Part shown: piece after piece, positions 3,729 to 5,433 of the stretch | How the letters are laid out: every line of letters starts with the position of its first letter | How positions within the stretch are numbered: position 1 is the first letter of the stretch | The notes under the pieces: model-generated | Seen by the model: the letters and a program-made list of their open reading frames with translations, nothing else | What the model was told of the DNA's origin: nothing | The model's database searches: none | Translations under genes and position numbers: made by a program | From: Thermoguttaceae bacterium | GTDB lineage: Bacteria; Planctomycetota; Planctomycetia; Pirellulales; Thermoguttaceae | Reading direction: 5' to 3' | DNA length: 5,433 nt | Assembly (NCBI GenBank): GCA_017454585.1 | Contig: JAFTCU010000301.1 | Location: forward strand, 1 to 5,433

Positions 3729-5433
3729 TTATTTTCTCAGCCGCTGAGCCGAAACACCCAACCTTTCCTGATTCTTACGGTAAACAAAAACCAGGATCGC
3801 AATCAGAAGCGGCAGAACCGGCGGCAAAAGTACCGCGAGGAGTTTCCGCTCGTTTTGGATCTGAAGGATTTTCGTCTGGCAGTCCTTTTCCATCAGAGCG
3901 ATTTCCTTCTGAACGTTCGTCATTTGCCGGTTGATCGCCTTCTGCATTTCGTTCTGGCCGACAGTTAAAAGCCACTCCCGGCTTTCTTCCGCCTCGGCCT
4001 GCGTGATCTCGCCCGCTTTGAGCTGCTCGTTCAGCTTCAGAACCCGCTCGTTCAGGGATTTTTCCAACTCTTTTTGACGATTCGTCAGCGACTCCATCAG
4101 TTTCTTTTCGCGTTCGTCGAATTCCTTTTGATACAGATTCCTGTACTGCTCGATCGCCTCGAGTTTCCGGTGGATCTGCTGATGCTTGCGGATCGCGTAG
4201 AATCGATTTTCGCCGCCCAGACGTTCCACGATGTTCAACACAAAGTTAATATTATCGAAATCGTAGTCGCTCCCCATCCCGCCGGCCGAGCGCATTTGAA
4301 CGAAACCGTCGAAGAAAAGGTCGGAGTCCGCGGTCAGGATCACGTAAAGCCCCTTTTTGTCCGGTCGGGTGGAACGGATCTCGGCCGAAACGATGTACGG
4401 CAGCGACGTGACCTCGAAATCCACGTCCGTTTTCAGGTTTTGCGGGAGGAAACCCAGCTCCTCATTTTTGAAAAGTTTCCGGTACGGGATCAACCCCGAG
4501 TAGGACTGCGCGATTACCAGTGGTGTGAAGAATACCGACGAAACTTTCGGGTCCGCTTCAAAATGTCCGGCATAGAGCATCACCAGCCGGCGCAGACCGT
4601 TCGTCGCGGGATTTTTCTCGGCAAACGGGTGCGGGTTCAGCTCGTTCGCGTCGATGAAATGGAACGGGTTCGGACTGCGCGAAAAGCGTGGGATCGGACG
4701 GTACTTCTGTGCGACGATTTCCTGATCATAAAACCGGACTCCCAGCAGATTCCAAAGTACAGCAGTGTCCGCCTTGGGAAGGTTCCCGGCCATCATCGCC
4801 ATCGAATCCAACGGATTCCGCGAAAGCCGCCGCTGCTCGCACGTCGGCGTGAACTGGCTGCAAAGCGGGAGCGGGTCTTCGAAAATCGCCGTGGGAACTC
4901 CCGCCTCAAGGACCTTCACGAAATTCTCCATCATGAACGGTTCCAGCGTGGAGGGCTGCACCGCCAGGATCACGTCCACCGAATTCGGGTCGATCGGGTA
5001 CGACGGATTCACCGGTACGATCTCGTAAGACTTCCGAAGTTCCGCGACCATCGGGCTGACCGACTGCTCGATCGTCGCGCGGTCGATCCCCGTCATGGGC
5101 ATTCCGTCGAACATTCCGAGCAGATTCGCGTCCGTCTGGAGCACGCCCAGCCGCTTGCGCTGGTGGGTCGAAACCATCAAGAGCGACCGGATCATTTCGT
5201 ACTCGACCGGAAGCCCGCGCGAAAAGAACGGAATCACTTCCTGATTCAGCCCGCAGGTCATCGCGACGCCGAGGTAAACGCCCACTTTTTCCTGATTTCC
5301 GCGGACCAGAACGTTCACATCGGTCGGCGTGATCCCGTAGTTTTTCTCGACGTTCAGCGCCTCGTCGGTGAACCGCTCGATGGAATGAATGTGCACGTGG
5401 ACCTTGCTCCCCGCCCACTTCTCGAACTGGTGG
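3729..5433 (-). CDS. GldG-family ABC transporter auxiliary protein, N-terminus beyond the window
   Basis: The frame is open from the right edge to TAA at 3729-3731, about 568 codons. The GTG at 5396 is not taken as the start, because upstream codons stay in frame to the edge (HQFEKWAGSKVHVH) and already belong to the domain. The family is the GldG / ABC_transp_aux type (uncharacterised ABC transport system, named after gliding motility). Recognisable pieces in order: VHIHSIERFTDEA near 5360-5400; VYLGVAMTCG and RGLPVEYE (about 5196-5280), characteristic of planctomycete members; VDVILAVQP and AIFEDPLP (about 4870-4985), the Rossmann-like glutamine-amidotransferase-type fold. A coiled-coil segment rich in Glu, Lys and Gln follows (about 3845-4190), then one membrane helix (about 3780-3842) and a basic tail. 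It would work with an ABC ATPase and an ABC-2 permease, probably encoded to the right or fused at its missing N-terminus. The transported substrate is unknown, and gliding motility is not implied. Confidence 0.85.
   Translation of the reverse strand, partial: HQFEKWAGSKVHVHIHSIERFTDEALNVEKNYGITPTDVNVLVRGNQEKVGVYLGVAMTCGLNQEVIPFFSRGLPVEYEMIRSLLMVSTHQRKRLGVLQTDANLLGMFDGMPMTGIDRATIEQSVSPMVAELRKSYEIVPVNPSYPIDPNSVDVILAVQPSTLEPFMMENFVKVLEAGVPTAIFEDPLPLCSQFTPTCEQRRLSRNPLDSMAMMAGNLPKADTAVLWNLLGVRFYDQEIVAQKYRPIPRFSRSPNPFHFIDANELNPHPFAEKNPATNGLRRLVMLYAGHFEADPKVSSVFFTPLVIAQSYSGLIPYRKLFKNEELGFLPQNLKTDVDFEVTSLPYIVSAEIRSTRPDKKGLYVILTADSDLFFDGFVQMRSAGGMGSDYDFDNINFVLNIVERLGGENRFYAIRKHQQIHRKLEAIEQYRNLYQKEFDEREKKLMESLTNRQKELEKSLNERVLKLNEQLKAGEITQAEAEESREWLLTVGQNEMQKAINRQMTNVQKEIALMEKDCQTKILQIQNERKLLAVLLPPVLPLLIAILVFVYRKNQERLGVSAQRLRK

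Overview
The window looks like a piece of a planctomycete chromosome (phylum Planctomycetota; a related PVC lineage cannot be excluded). The reasons are a GldG-family ABC auxiliary protein of the planctomycete type, a membrane-anchored prenyltransferase/squalene-oxidase-repeat protein whose C-terminal block (GGRLYTTAMAVMILEVYYRY) I recognise from planctomycete paralogues, and a DUF4261 protein. No classic mobile-element gene, tRNA, rRNA or CRISPR array was seen.

Every supported gene lies on the minus strand, so transcription runs from right to left. In that order: a GldG-family protein with its N-terminus beyond the right edge (3729-5433); a PlsC-type acyltransferase (3083-3691), 37 nt downstream with a strong Shine-Dalgarno; a DUF4261 protein (2229-3029), 53 nt further; a spacer with an extended -10 promoter (around 2193-2201); and a large prenyltransferase-repeat protein starting at TTG (397-2145). 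Next comes a cluster of three 34-bp palindromic units (233-374), and finally the first 51 codons of a secreted protein that runs off the left edge (1-155).

The GldG-like protein and PlsC probably share a transcript, perhaps with DUF4261. The prenyltransferase-repeat gene appears to have its own promoter. Both GldG and PlsC act at the cytoplasmic membrane, but the window does not show that their functions are coupled. The repeat protein is predicted to have an acidic N-terminus, one membrane helix, a long acidic Glu/Pro/Thr linker and an alpha-barrel-like repeat domain that lacks the catalytic Asp motif of squalene-hopene cyclases.

The most interesting non-coding signal is the palindrome cluster. 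Its three units share the same outer sequence, and their hairpin stems differ by compensated base-pair swaps. This suggests a REP- or MITE-like family under structural selection. I see no clear sign of a previously undescribed multi-gene system; the genes otherwise look like ordinary chromosomal content.
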